Source: Roseburia sp.
GTDB taxonomy: Bacteria; Bacillota; Clostridia; Lachnospirales; Lachnospiraceae
Direction of reading: 5' to 3'
DNA: 41,596 nt
NCBI GenBank assembly: GCA_003483745.1
Contig: DMYD01000038.1
Location: forward strand, 1-41,596
Shown: piece after piece, positions 7,079-16,471 of the stretch
Layout of the letters: each line of letters starts with the position of its first letter
Position numbering within the stretch: the stretch's first letter is position 1
Position numbers and translations under genes: made by a program
The notes under the pieces: generated by a model
Databases searched by the model: none
What the model was told of the DNA's origin: nothing
Seen by the model: the letters and a program-made list of their open reading frames with translations, nothing else

Positions 7079-7926
7079 TCATTCTCTGTCGGCATGAAAA
7101 GTTCTCTCATTGCCGCATAATCTCTATCCGGATTTTTCTGCTCTGCGATCTCTAAAAGCTGCTTTGCATTCTCCAGATAGGCATTTTTCATGTCAGCACG
7201 CAATGCATCCATATGTTTCTGTACGGTATTTTTGTCCCCGCGCTCCACAGGTCCGGTCAGGGAGTCAATACATCCCTGTACATGGATATTTTCCAGATTG
7301 CCTTTTGCAAGCCGGTACAATTCCTCGTCTGCCTGCTGCATTGAAAAGCCACACTCTAAAAACAATTTTTCTGCCATAAAAAATACTGCTGTCATGTGGT
7401 TCGATGCCAAAGACGCCGCTGCATGATATTTAATTTTGTTTTCCGCAGAAATAAAACACGTCCGGTTTCCCATCTGCGCAAACATATTTTGGATATTGGA
7501 GATATTTCGCTCATCCCCCTCAATGGTAAACAGTACGTCACCAAGTGCCTGCCAGGATGTTTTCCTGTCACTGATGGCACAGAGTGGATGGATAGAATAG
7601 GCCATACTACCAGTACGATCTATATCAGAAAAGATGTTTGAACTGTGAATCCCGCTGCAGTGTGCAATGATTTTACCGTGGGTATACGGTTTTGCCGCCT
7701 CCCAGACTTCCCTGATCTTATCATCGGGTACGGTAAAAAAGATCATGTCGCTGCTGCTAATGATTTCTTCGATACTTTGATATTGCTTTGTGTTTGTAAA
7801 ATTTGCTGCCCATGCGGCAGACTTTGGGCTTAGACTATAATAACCTCCTACTTTCCTGCCCTTACTGATAAAATATTTTCCAAGTGACACGCCGACTTTC
7901 CCGGCGCCAATAAAACTGATCTGCAT
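7063..7926 (-). CDS. panG: Rossmann/DUF2520 reductase, probable ketopantoate reductase (PanG-like)
   Basis: This 287-residue protein begins with a dinucleotide-binding motif, GAGKVGVSLG at 7-16. A Rossmann domain follows (IFFTVPDDKI, then HCSGIHSS), and then an all-helical DUF2520-type C-terminal domain (SNHMTAVFFMAEKL...). No classical panE lies in the operon. An alternative ketopantoate reductase, PanG, has been described from Francisella with relatives in Clostridium difficile and Enterococcus. This protein's operon position before panB, panC and panD makes the NADPH-dependent ketopantoate-to-pantoate step its likely job; that is inference. Its last codons (ACEK-stop) lie inside the hairpin element of the panB leader. 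Confidence 0.78.
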   Translation of the reverse strand: MQISFIGAGKVGVSLGKYFISKGRKVGGYYSLSPKSAAWAANFTNTKQYQSIEEIISSSDMIFFTVPDDKIREVWEAAKPYTHGKIIAHCSGIHSSNIFSDIDRTGSMAYSIHPLCAISDRKTSWQALGDVLFTIEGDERNISNIQNMFAQMGNRTCFISAENKIKYHAAASLASNHMTAVFFMAEKLFLECGFSMQQADEELYRLAKGNLENIHVQGCIDSLTGPVERGDKNTVQKHMDALRADMKNAYLENAKQLLEIAEQKNPDRDYAAMRELFMPTENEACEK

Positions 7927-8027
7927 GCATTCCCCAACTTTCCTTTTTGTGGAGCAGCATGCGACTGTCTCATTCCGTCAACTGACGGATACAAGCGGTT
8001 TTCCTGGTTTTATTCTCTTTTTCTGAT

Positions 8028-8080
8028 AAAAAATATGTTCTGGTATGATTTCCTGTATACGGAATATCATCCAGAACATA
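8028..8080 (-). terminator. Terminator of the large surface-protein gene
   Basis: A long near-perfect stem (arms from TATGTTCTGG at 8034 and its complement ending at 8080) is followed on the minus strand by six Ts (8028-8033). It lies about 50 bases past the stop of the 1535-residue protein and just upstream of the pan operon. Confidence 0.88.
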
Positions 8081-8128
8081 CTATAGCACTTCACTGTCCG
8101 CGGTTCAACAATGGATTATGTGCCTGTT

Positions 8129-11100
8129 TTACATCTTTTTAATTTTTGCTTTTTTGTCAATTCCTTTTGACTGGAACAGACTCTTATATAATTTTAACTT
8201 CTTAGAAGGAACCTTAACAACTGCATTTTTTGCCGTTCCCGCGAATGCTTTGTTTCCTACATTCTTCTTTGTGAGTTTCGTTGTCTTTACGGTAATATCC
8301 TTTAACTTTTTACAGCCTGAAAATGCATTTGCTCCGATACTCTTAACATTATTTCCAATTATCACGGTCTTTAACTTAGTGCAACCTGAAAATGCATTTT
8401 TCCCAATTTCTGTCACATTTTTTCCAATCGTAACTTTGGTAATCTTTTTGTTTCCCTTAAATGCATCGGCCTTAATAGAAGTTACTTTATAAGTTATTCC
8501 GCTGATTTTGATTGTTGCCGGTATGGTTACAGTTCCTTTGACTCCATTTTTCGGAGACACATAAGATACCGTTCCATTTTTTGCAGAAGATTTTGTTACT
8601 TTATATTTTGTACCGGTTTTGTCCTTCAGGATCTTTCCTTTTTTTGGAACCTTTGTTTTTACAGTATTATTTTCTGTCTCTGTATCCTTTGTCTCTGTAT
8701 CCTTTGTATTTGTATCTTTTGTCTCCGTATCTTTTGTATCTGTATCACTGTTTTTGTCAGATGGATTTTTTGTATCTTCCGTATTTTTTTCCGGTTCTTT
8801 TATACCAGAATCACCGGTATATGCAGTATTAAGCAGTCCTTTTAATTCCGGTTTCTGACCTGCATTTTCCCATGTCAGCAATGAAATATCTTTTGACAAT
8901 GGATTTTCCCAGTTATCATTCAATAGATTCTGCGCTTTTTTCATTGCGGCATTGTCGTTTAAGTTATTGTTCAGTACTGTAATCATTTCATTTCCTGCAA
9001 GACTGTCTGTTCCTGTAAGATCTGAGATTTCTCCCTTACCATCATTTTCTCCTGCAACCACTGTTCCAACTGCTTTTTTGTCTGTAACTTCCGTATCACC
9101 ATTGATCTGTTTTTCTGCAGTGGAGAAATAGCTGTTTAACATCATACCAATGCCGGTATTTCGTCCTGCAAGTCCACCGATATCTCCAGTTGCATTTACA
9201 GCTTTTAAAGTAACCTCACTAATATCGTTATAGCAGACACCCGACTGAAAACCACAGATACCGCCTATCGCTGACTTATTGAGTGGAGCCGTCGCCGTGA
9301 CACTTCCCTGTGCATAGTTATTAATGGCACCTGCCCTTGCGATCATTCCGCTGATTCCACCTGCATATACCCACTGTGCATCTGATACCGCATTAATAGA
9401 TACATTGGTTTCGCAGTTGGTAATATTTCCCCGATTTAACTGACCGCTGATTCCACCTGCGTAGGCTGCCCCGGAATTAGAATGAATGCCAATTTGTCCA
9501 TCAGCACTAATACGGTCAATAACAGTAGCTGTTTTGCCTGCATCCTGCTCGACTGCTGCTGCAACAATTCCTGTATAAATTCTACTGTTTCCTGTATTTT
9601 TCTGATAGATCTTTGCATTTTTCACAGACAGGTTACTGATTTTTCCACCTTTTACATAAGCAAATAAACCTGCAAATTTTCCCTTATATGGTGTTTCCAC
9701 TGAACCGATCGTCATGCCTGAAATCGTATGCCCGTTTCCATCAAATGTACCGGAAAATACATACGGTGCTGTTGCTCCGGCCGGAATCCATTCTTTTGTG
9801 AGCGTAATATCTTTCATCAGACAGATATATTTTCCTGTGTAACTTTCCTCTTTGTTTACATGCGTTGCAAATGCGATGAGCTGATCTTCCGTCTCGATCG
9901 TCCACGGATTTTCTTTTGTTCCGTCCCCGGATGCAAACATTTCATTCGATGCCATCCCGGATGCTGGCTCGATCGTAAACTCTTCCTCATCTGCTGGCAG
10001 CAGTGCTGCGATCTCGTTTGGCGTATTTGTATCATAAACAGCTATTACACGCGCGCCGTGTGTATCTAATAAAAGTGTATTTTCATCCACCTTCCAGCTG
10101 CACAGAGATCTGCTTAAAGCCTCACTTCCCGTCCAGTGTCCGGTCTGCCTTCCGCCATTTGCAAGATTGATTTTTAATTTGCCAAAATTCTGGTTGAGAA
10201 CTGCTGCCATGAAATCAGATATCATATCTTCCGTGGTAAAACCAGTTACATCTATTGAAACGCTTCCTGTATATTTTTCTCCCTCATCATTGACTCCAGG
10301 TCCCACCTGCCAGCCAATAGCAACCGCCGGAGAGATCTCCAAACGATTTTCCGTCTTATCATCGGTTACCTGTTTTGCGTCTTTTGCATAATAAGTCTGA
10401 AATGTATCGGCAATTCCGGTTGCCCATCCGGCAACACTTCCGATATAGCCGGAATAACAGTCTGCAACAACATCTGCCACGGAATAACTGTTTACAATGG
10501 TTCCCGCATGTACACCTGCAATTCCGCCAAGTGAAGGTGCCCCCTCTGCCACACGGTCAGCGTTACCGGAAATGGTTCCTGCCACATAACAGTTTGCGAT
10601 CAGTCCGCGGTTATTCATTCCACTGATACCACCTGCCTCGGCAACTCCACCTACTGCCTCGGAGCGTACACTTGCGTCCGAATGGCTGTTTATAATTTTT
10701 GTGCGCAGCATTGCGCCTGTGATTCCACCGATAAAATTATTTGCTTTTTGATGCGTTGTCTTACCTGAAATTGTACCGGAAACGGAAACGTTATCGATCA
10801 GACATCCATCCGCAAATCCTGCCAGACCTCCAACATAATCCGATACCGTGCTGTTCACATATATATTTGTTCCGGTTAAAGAAAGATTTTTTATCTCCGC
10901 ATTTTTTTCTAATACGCCAAACAATCCAAAATATGTTCTTGTTCCATCATCCTTATATGGATTTTCGGAAGTTCCGATTGTGATACCTGAAATTGTATGA
11001 CCGTCCCCGTCCAGATTTCCGTTAAATGCATATTCACCTTCTCCCGCCGGCGTCCATTCTGCACTGCTGACATCAATATCATTGATAAGTTTCAGGTAAA

Positions 11101-12736
11101 TTCCCTTATAATCGCGTTTTGCTGTCAGGGAGACTGCAAAATTCCGAAGCTGTTCTTCGTTTGCGATCTGGTAAGGATTTTCTAAAGTTCCATCTCCACC
11201 TGCAAAAATAGAGGCATCAATCTCTGATGGAGTCCAAACTGTACCCTCTTGTACCTGTACACCGCTTTCATTTGTCCATCCATAAAACTGTGAGTCAATG
11301 TCCGAAAGTCGTGCATCAAAATCATAGTCTGTCATTCCGGCATTTTTAACGGTTTCTGAAAATGCATTTAATTCTGCTGTTGTAAAATGCGCATTCAGTT
11401 CTTCTTTCATGGCATCAGAATTTAATTCTTCCGTTGTCTTTGCAGTATAAACAGTGACTTTTGATGCTGCTGCCCCGGCTGCCGGAAGTGATGTTTTAGA
11501 AGAATCATAATAACAGTATTTTGCTGCTGTGTTTGCCAGCTCGTTCCCAATGATAGCTCCTGTTTTTGTACTGATATTTTCCGCATCAGTTGTGATCACT
11601 GCGGAAGCATAGTTATTGTAAAGCATTCCTGTGGAGCCGCCCAAGATTCCTCCGACTACCGTATTTGCATGTTTTGAGGAAACATGAAGCTGCCCCATAT
11701 AATAGCTATTTAAAACTGCTGCCTTTGCACTTGCAAATCCCAGGATTCCGCCAACATCTGCAATTCCTGTTCCCGCTTTTACCGTAAGATCAACCTTCGA
11801 GCCACAGTTTGCGACTGTCATACATTGATTTCCGAAACCAATGATACCACCTGCCATGACTGTTTTATTTACAGAGGAAGTATCTACTGTAATGGTTCCA
11901 CTCACATGGCAGTTCTGCAATACTGTTGCAGTGGACGCTTTACCATTTACCTTCGCAAATGCCACAATCCCTCCGGCATATGCGATTGCTTCCGGAGTCG
12001 TATAAATTCCAATATCTTTTAATGTCATATTAGAAAATTTTGCAGTATCTGTAACATATCCAAATAATCCCGCATACGCTTCTTTTGACGGTGTGCTTTC
12101 ACTTCCGATCGTCAGATTCGAAATTTCATATCCGTTTCCATCAAAATTTCCACTAAACGGTTTATCCTTCGTTCCAACCGGAACCCATTCCACCCCGGCA
12201 AGATCAACCGGCTGTGTTAACGTGATATATTTTCCCTCATAACTGTAACCGGATGCCACTGCATCATCCAGTTTTAGCAGTGTCTCTTTACTTGAAATCT
12301 GATACGGTGATGTCTTCGTTCCCATACCACCGTCAAATATATTTTCTCCTGCAGCTTTCAAAAGTGCTGCATCCGTGGCCTCCAAAATTGCCTTGCTGCT
12401 GTAAGTTGCCCCCGATACAACATCTATTCCATCTGTACCATTTTTTTCCTTGATCTGCGTAAGCAATACTTTTGCCTTATTCCAGACACTTTGTGTCTGA
12501 CTTGATCCATCTGCAGAAATATCTGTGATTTTTAAGGAATCCGCATCTTTCTCCAGTTTGATCGTGACTGTCACTGTTCCGTTTTTGTACCCAGCTGCCT
12601 CCCCGGTATAAGTTCCGGTGCGATATGTCTGATCTACCGTCTGCGCAATTCCTGTAACTGGCATGCCGGATAGCACTATCGCAGTGGTCAATACTCCCGT
12701 CAATGCCCTTTTTGTGTTCCACTTCTTCTGTCTCAT
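8129..12736 (-). CDS. Secreted multi-domain surface protein: FMN-binding domain, three beta-helix modules, BspA-type leucine-rich repeats
   Basis: This 1535-residue protein has a signal peptide at about 1-31 (KKWNTKR, hydrophobic core, cleavage near GIAQ). Residues ~38-125 are an FMN_bind domain ending in D105-VVSGAT111-YSS. This fits the Dxx(S/T)GAT flavinylation motif, in which the threonine takes covalent FMN from ApbE. Three ~400-residue modules follow (from about 135, 510 and 930). Each opens with GDGT-xNP-type and DGxGHxI-type sequence and continues with GLUG-like beta-helix repeats rich in AGGI. A Thr/Lys/Asp linker spans 1319-1358, and leucine-rich type 5 repeats (VTEIGKNAFSGC, VKSIGANAFSGC) run to the end. 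No LPxTG or C-terminal membrane segment is visible, so anchoring is unclear. It is monocistronic: terminators lie on both sides. A redox or adhesion role is inference. Confidence 0.85.
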   Translation of the reverse strand: MRQKKWNTKRALTGVLTTAIVLSGMPVTGIAQTVDQTYRTGTYTGEAAGYKNGTVTVTIKLEKDADSLKITDISADGSSQTQSVWNKAKVLLTQIKEKNGTDGIDVVSGATYSSKAILEATDAALLKAAGENIFDGGMGTKTSPYQISSKETLLKLDDAVASGYSYEGKYITLTQPVDLAGVEWVPVGTKDKPFSGNFDGNGYEISNLTIGSESTPSKEAYAGLFGYVTDTAKFSNMTLKDIGIYTTPEAIAYAGGIVAFAKVNGKASTATVLQNCHVSGTITVDTSSVNKTVMAGGIIGFGNQCMTVANCGSKVDLTVKAGTGIADVGGILGFASAKAAVLNSYYMGQLHVSSKHANTVVGGILGGSTGMLYNNYASAVITTDAENISTKTGAIIGNELANTAAKYCYYDSSKTSLPAAGAAASKVTVYTAKTTEELNSDAMKEELNAHFTTAELNAFSETVKNAGMTDYDFDARLSDIDSQFYGWTNESGVQVQEGTVWTPSEIDASIFAGGDGTLENPYQIANEEQLRNFAVSLTAKRDYKGIYLKLINDIDVSSAEWTPAGEGEYAFNGNLDGDGHTISGITIGTSENPYKDDGTRTYFGLFGVLEKNAEIKNLSLTGTNIYVNSTVSDYVGGLAGFADGCLIDNVSVSGTISGKTTHQKANNFIGGITGAMLRTKIINSHSDASVRSEAVGGVAEAGGISGMNNRGLIANCYVAGTISGNADRVAEGAPSLGGIAGVHAGTIVNSYSVADVVADCYSGYIGSVAGWATGIADTFQTYYAKDAKQVTDDKTENRLEISPAVAIGWQVGPGVNDEGEKYTGSVSIDVTGFTTEDMISDFMAAVLNQNFGKLKINLANGGRQTGHWTGSEALSRSLCSWKVDENTLLLDTHGARVIAVYDTNTPNEIAALLPADEEEFTIEPASGMASNEMFASGDGTKENPWTIETEDQLIAFATHVNKEESYTGKYICLMKDITLTKEWIPAGATAPYVFSGTFDGNGHTISGMTIGSVETPYKGKFAGLFAYVKGGKISNLSVKNAKIYQKNTGNSRIYTGIVAAAVEQDAGKTATVIDRISADGQIGIHSNSGAAYAGGISGQLNRGNITNCETNVSINAVSDAQWVYAGGISGMIARAGAINNYAQGSVTATAPLNKSAIGGICGFQSGVCYNDISEVTLKAVNATGDIGGLAGRNTGIGMMLNSYFSTAEKQINGDTEVTDKKAVGTVVAGENDGKGEISDLTGTDSLAGNEMITVLNNNLNDNAAMKKAQNLLNDNWENPLSKDISLLTWENAGQKPELKGLLNTAYTGDSGIKEPEKNTEDTKNPSDKNSDTDTKDTETKDTNTKDTETKDTETENNTVKTKVPKKGKILKDKTGTKYKVTKSSAKNGTVSYVSPKNGVKGTVTIPATIKISGITYKVTSIKADAFKGNKKITKVTIGKNVTEIGKNAFSGCTKLKTVIIGNNVKSIGANAFSGCKKLKDITVKTTKLTKKNVGNKAFAGTAKNAVVKVPSKKLKLYKSLFQSKGIDKKAKIKKM

Positions 12737-12900
12737 TACATTTCCTTTCTGTCATAGATTAGTCTTTTCTAACACTGATTAGTTTACAAGAACTTATAAA
12801 GTTACGCAACTGTACTTATGACCTGTTTTTTTACATCAAAGTGAATTTCACAATTTTCCATAAAAAATAACGTCTTAGATCTATCATTCCAATCCCATAC

Positions 12901-12937
12901 AAAAAGAGTCGAAACTTTTCCATCAGTTTCGACTCTT
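12901..12937 (-). terminator. Terminator of the GH3 gene
   Basis: The stem AAGAGTCGAAACT/AGTTTCGACTCTT (12904-12916 with 12925-12937) is followed on the minus strand by a T-run (AAAAA at 12901-12905 on the plus strand). It lies just past the stop of the glycosidase and separates it from the surface-protein gene. Bases 12737-12900 hold only the AT-rich upstream region of the surface protein. Confidence 0.92.
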
Positions 12938-12948
12938 CTAAGAAACAG

Positions 12949-15816
12949 CTAAGCAAATACAAATTTACAGATCTTACATTTTCCTTCCACCTGGAGCTGA
13001 ATCGTTTCAGGTTTTCCTGTCTCTATAAAATCTTCCGGCAGATCTATTTCTAACATCCGGTAGCAGTCTACCGGCTCTGCCGTGATTTTAGTGACAGTTT
13101 TTCCGGTCACTGTCACCGTAACCGTTTCTAATACTTTTAACGTAAGATTTAACTTGAGTGGCTTTTTGCCAAATACAAAATCGTGATAAATCAATGTTCC
13201 TTTTACCGGATATTTTTTCACTTCATCCGGATCATCCCCTGCACACCCCGGGATTACACAGCAGGAACCATTGATTCCCCGATGTAAAAACATGTGGTCA
13301 TATGTATCATAACAATCGGCATCCGTTGTCTGGAATGGATTTCTTTTTCCGGCATGCGTTCCATCAATTTCAATACTCTGTTCTAAGCGGATATCCTGTG
13401 ATGACGCGCCTGCCATAAATTGATATGTTCCGTCTTCTAAGATCATGCGCTCTGAGATCACATCATAGTATTCTAACTCCCACAACTGTACCATAAATGT
13501 GACCTTTCTGGTTTCTTTGGGCTGAATATCATGAATGCGCTCAAACCCAACAAGCTGCCGGATCGGACGCTGCACACGGGAACCCTTTTTATGCACATAA
13601 AGCTGTACTACTTCATCGGCACTTCTTTCCCTGGTATTTTTGATAAAACAGCTCACTTTGATACAGCCGCGTTCTTTTTTGATCTGCATTTTTTCGTAGG
13701 AAAATGCTGCATAAGTCAGACCATATCCAAACGGATAGAGCACTTCTCTGTCAAAATACTGGTAAGTGCGTTTTCCCTGAATAATATCATAGTCATTCAT
13801 ATCCGGCAGATCTTTATCCGAATGATACCATGTCATATTTAATCGTCCCGCAGCTGCTGCTTTTCCGGTCAGCACATCTGCGATTCCGTGCCCAAGTTCC
13901 TGACTGCCCGAAGCCGACAGCAGGATTGCCGGAACTTTTTTCTGCAATTCGCCGATCGCATATGGATAATTGCTGATCAAAGCCACAATTGTGTTATGAT
14001 TTGCTGCTGCGACTTGTTTTACCAGTTCTTCCTGTTCTGGTGGAAGTGCGATCGTGGTGCGGTCTACCTCTTCTTTGCTGTTGATGACCGGATTGCAGCC
14101 AATGACTGCAACCACATAATCAGCTTCTTTTGCTGTTTTCTCCGCAGCAGTTTTCCCGTCTTTTACGATCTCTATCTCAAATCTTGCCGGCGGATTATCC
14201 ACGCAGATCGAAAAATAGCCATTTTTATCCACAAGCACCTGCCTGTTATTCCAGCTTTCCAGTGTAGAACCGTTTTTTTCCTGCTTCAAATTCCACAACT
14301 CACGGACAAACCAGCCAAACGCCTCTTTTTTGTCTGCCTTGATGATATCTGTATCCTCCTCTAAAGTGACAAATCTGCCGTTGCTTTTTGCTACCAGTGT
14401 CATGCTGCCACAGCCCCAGTCATTCAAAATAAATGTTTCTGCCTGCTCTTTTATTACCAGTTTTAACCGGGTATTCTCATCCAGCCCCACATAGCAGTTA
14501 TCACCGGTTTGATCCGCCAGGCGGATACGGATTTCAGACAAACCGGTTTCATGACTGATCTTTGCATTTGGAAATGCTTCTTCGATTCCATCTAAAACAG
14601 TAACCGCATAAGGCGGGATGCCACAATACCAGTCCTTATACCACACATCAGAGAGTGGACCTACTACTGCCACATTTTTTACTGCATTTTCATCCAACGG
14701 AAGAATTTCATTTTCATTTTTCAAAAGGACAACCGCCTCATCCGCCATTTTACGGGCAAGCTCCTGATGTTCCTCATTGTTGATATATTCTTCGCCCATG
14801 TTCTGATACGGGCAGTCGCCCTCTTTATCAAACATGCCAAGCCTTATCCTTGTCCGGAACGAATTGCGCACTGATTCATCAATATCTTTCTCTGTGATCC
14901 AGCCGTTATCCAATGCCTCCCTTGCTGCAGCATAAACGAGTTCGCCATCATCCGTGAAACAGTCAACACCAGCCTTTAATCCATTTGCCAGTGTCTCTCC
15001 ATGCGTCTGATAAAAATGATGGTCATTCACCGTCTGTGAAAAATCGCCTCCGTCACAGACAACATGCCCGGGCAGTCCATAGTTGCCTTTTAAAACATGG
15101 CGTACCTCGTCATTGACGATCGCCGGAATCCCGTTGATCTCATTGTAGGAGGTCATGACTGCCTCCGCGCCGCCCTCCATGATCGCCTTTTTGAACGGTT
15201 TTAAATAATATTCGTTTTTATTTCTCCTGTCTACGGAAGATGAAATCTTAATGCGGTCTTTCTCCACATTGTTTGCGTAAAAATGTTTCAGCGTTGCCCC
15301 GCAGCGGATATAAAAAGGATCCTCGCCCCTCATACCGCGGATATATGCGCCCGCCATCTCTCCGGTCAGATACGGATCTTCGCCGTATGACTCTTCCGTC
15401 CTTCCCCATCTCGGATCGCGCTCCATATCAATCGTTGGCGCCCAGCGGCAGAGCCCGCCTCCACCATTTCTTGTATACAAAGCCCTGGCTTCCTCGCCGA
15501 CAGCGCGACCACATTCTCTGATCAACTCCCTGTCAAAACTCGCACTCATACCGATCGGCTGAGTGAAAGCTGTGGTCGGCTCCGGCACCCCTTTATTAAA
15601 TGCCTGGTCATGTCTCGCCTCAATCCCGTGTGCAGCCTCACCGCCCATATAAGTTGCCCGGATTCCAAGCCTCGGAATGTCAGAGCATCCGGTTGTCAGA
15701 CAGTGTATTTTTTCTTCAAGCGTCATTGCCCCTGTCAGATAGTCAAGACGTTCTTCTATCGAAAGACTGTTATCCCACAGCGGTGTATTCTGTTCAAATT
15801 TTATATTTTTTTCCAT
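12949..15816 (-). CDS. Glycoside hydrolase family 3 beta-glycosidase
   Basis: This 955-residue enzyme lacks a signal peptide, so it probably acts in the cytoplasm on imported oligosaccharides. The family 3 barrel includes RWAPTIDMERDPRWGRTEES (124-143), KHFYANN (177-183) and the nucleophile segment HVVCDGGDF with D255 as likely nucleophile. The second alpha/beta domain (about 360-430 and 560-690) is interrupted at about 435-550 by an inserted beta-rich domain that looks like a fascin/beta-trefoil insert. A fibronectin III-like domain (about 705-815) follows, then an extra beta-rich C-terminal domain (835-955). Family members cleave beta-glucosides, beta-xylosides or arabinosides; the exact sugar is not decidable here. 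It has its own terminator and stands 142 bases after the DUF3021 gene. Confidence 0.9.
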   Translation of the reverse strand: MEKNIKFEQNTPLWDNSLSIEERLDYLTGAMTLEEKIHCLTTGCSDIPRLGIRATYMGGEAAHGIEARHDQAFNKGVPEPTTAFTQPIGMSASFDRELIRECGRAVGEEARALYTRNGGGGLCRWAPTIDMERDPRWGRTEESYGEDPYLTGEMAGAYIRGMRGEDPFYIRCGATLKHFYANNVEKDRIKISSSVDRRNKNEYYLKPFKKAIMEGGAEAVMTSYNEINGIPAIVNDEVRHVLKGNYGLPGHVVCDGGDFSQTVNDHHFYQTHGETLANGLKAGVDCFTDDGELVYAAAREALDNGWITEKDIDESVRNSFRTRIRLGMFDKEGDCPYQNMGEEYINNEEHQELARKMADEAVVLLKNENEILPLDENAVKNVAVVGPLSDVWYKDWYCGIPPYAVTVLDGIEEAFPNAKISHETGLSEIRIRLADQTGDNCYVGLDENTRLKLVIKEQAETFILNDWGCGSMTLVAKSNGRFVTLEEDTDIIKADKKEAFGWFVRELWNLKQEKNGSTLESWNNRQVLVDKNGYFSICVDNPPARFEIEIVKDGKTAAEKTAKEADYVVAVIGCNPVINSKEEVDRTTIALPPEQEELVKQVAAANHNTIVALISNYPYAIGELQKKVPAILLSASGSQELGHGIADVLTGKAAAAGRLNMTWYHSDKDLPDMNDYDIIQGKRTYQYFDREVLYPFGYGLTYAAFSYEKMQIKKERGCIKVSCFIKNTRERSADEVVQLYVHKKGSRVQRPIRQLVGFERIHDIQPKETRKVTFMVQLWELEYYDVISERMILEDGTYQFMAGASSQDIRLEQSIEIDGTHAGKRNPFQTTDADCYDTYDHMFLHRGINGSCCVIPGCAGDDPDEVKKYPVKGTLIYHDFVFGKKPLKLNLTLKVLETVTVTVTGKTVTKITAEPVDCYRMLEIDLPEDFIETGKPETIQLQVEGKCKICKFVFA

Positions 15817-15958
15817 TTTCTGCCTTGCTGCCGTAAGAACCTGTGTTCCGTACAGCAGTCCCCCTCCTGCAAGTTTCTCATTTTCTTCAATGTATCATTT
15901 CTTTTTTTAGAAAAATACCTGCAAATGGAGCGGTGTTTTGCAATAAAAAACAGATCTC

Positions 15959-16417
15959 TTACCGGTTTTGTAAACTTACTTTTTCATTCAGCTTTGTGAC
16001 CTCTCTCTTTGCCCTGCTGTATAATGTGATCCAGATTCCAACATAGATTCCGATAAATATTGCAAAATATACAACGACCCCTGCAATGCTATGTTTCATC
16101 CAATACATCAGATATGCAACCGGAAATGTTGCAATCGAACCTGCCAGCAGATGAGTCACTGTCTGCCGCAGCAGGCTCCAGTCATCCATCTCCCATATCA
16201 CGGACGCGCCTGCCCAGACTGCACCGTACATCAAAGATGCGATCATCTGCGCCACGACCGCATTAATTTCATTTCCACACTGCTCCACCAATGCTGGGAC
16301 GACCGGATAATAATTTCCGTCACCGTATATGAGTGAAGAGAAAATTGTAATTGCGGTACTGATTGCCAGACCGATTGGCGCACCTATAAGCGCTCTGCAT
16401 AAAATTCTTTTTTTCAT
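15959..16417 (-). CDS. DUF3021 family membrane protein, partner of the LytTR regulator
   Basis: This 152-residue protein has four hydrophobic segments (about 8-30, 55-78, 90-108, 115-138) and a basic tail. I start it at ATG 16417 (MKKRILCRALIG), 5 bases after a GGAGG; an ATG four codons upstream overlaps that ribosome site. DUF3021 proteins are typically encoded beside a LytTR DNA-binding protein, and in streptococcal LytTR regulatory systems the membrane partner restrains the regulator. The LytTR gene lies directly upstream here, so the same relationship is likely. The signal sensed is unknown. Confidence 0.85.
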   Translation of the reverse strand: MKKRILCRALIGAPIGLAISTAITIFSSLIYGDGNYYPVVPALVEQCGNEINAVVAQMIASLMYGAVWAGASVIWEMDDWSLLRQTVTHLLAGSIATFPVAYLMYWMKHSIAGVVVYFAIFIGIYVGIWITLYSRAKREVTKLNEKVSLQNR

Positions 16418-16432
16418 GATAACCTCCATTCC

Positions 16433-16462
16433 TGTGTGTGAAAAATATATTTTTCACACACA
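16433..16462 (-). repeat. Perfect 30-bp palindrome in the DUF3021 leader
   Basis: The arms TGTGTGTGAAAAATA/TATTTTTCACACACA form a perfect palindrome without a loop. It lies between the stop of the LytTR gene and the ribosome site of the DUF3021 gene. It contains the same GTGTGAAAAAT stem as the other leader cassettes. The flanking 11-mers (16422-16432 and 16462-16472) match at 9 of 11 positions, a weak echo of the ribosome-site duplication seen at gyrA and panB. Confidence 0.6.
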
Positions 16463-16471
16463 CCACCATTT

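Noticed and set aside
7927..8027. Riboswitch or clear promoter upstream of the pan operon
   Set aside because: Only a short inverted repeat CCGTCA/TGACGG (7975-7988) is visible; no convincing -35/-10 pair or known riboswitch core could be identified by eye.
8118..8858. Plus-strand open frames opposite the C-terminal part of the surface protein
   Set aside because: They are Phe/Ser/Val-rich antisense reads of a low-complexity Lys/Thr region with no start signals.
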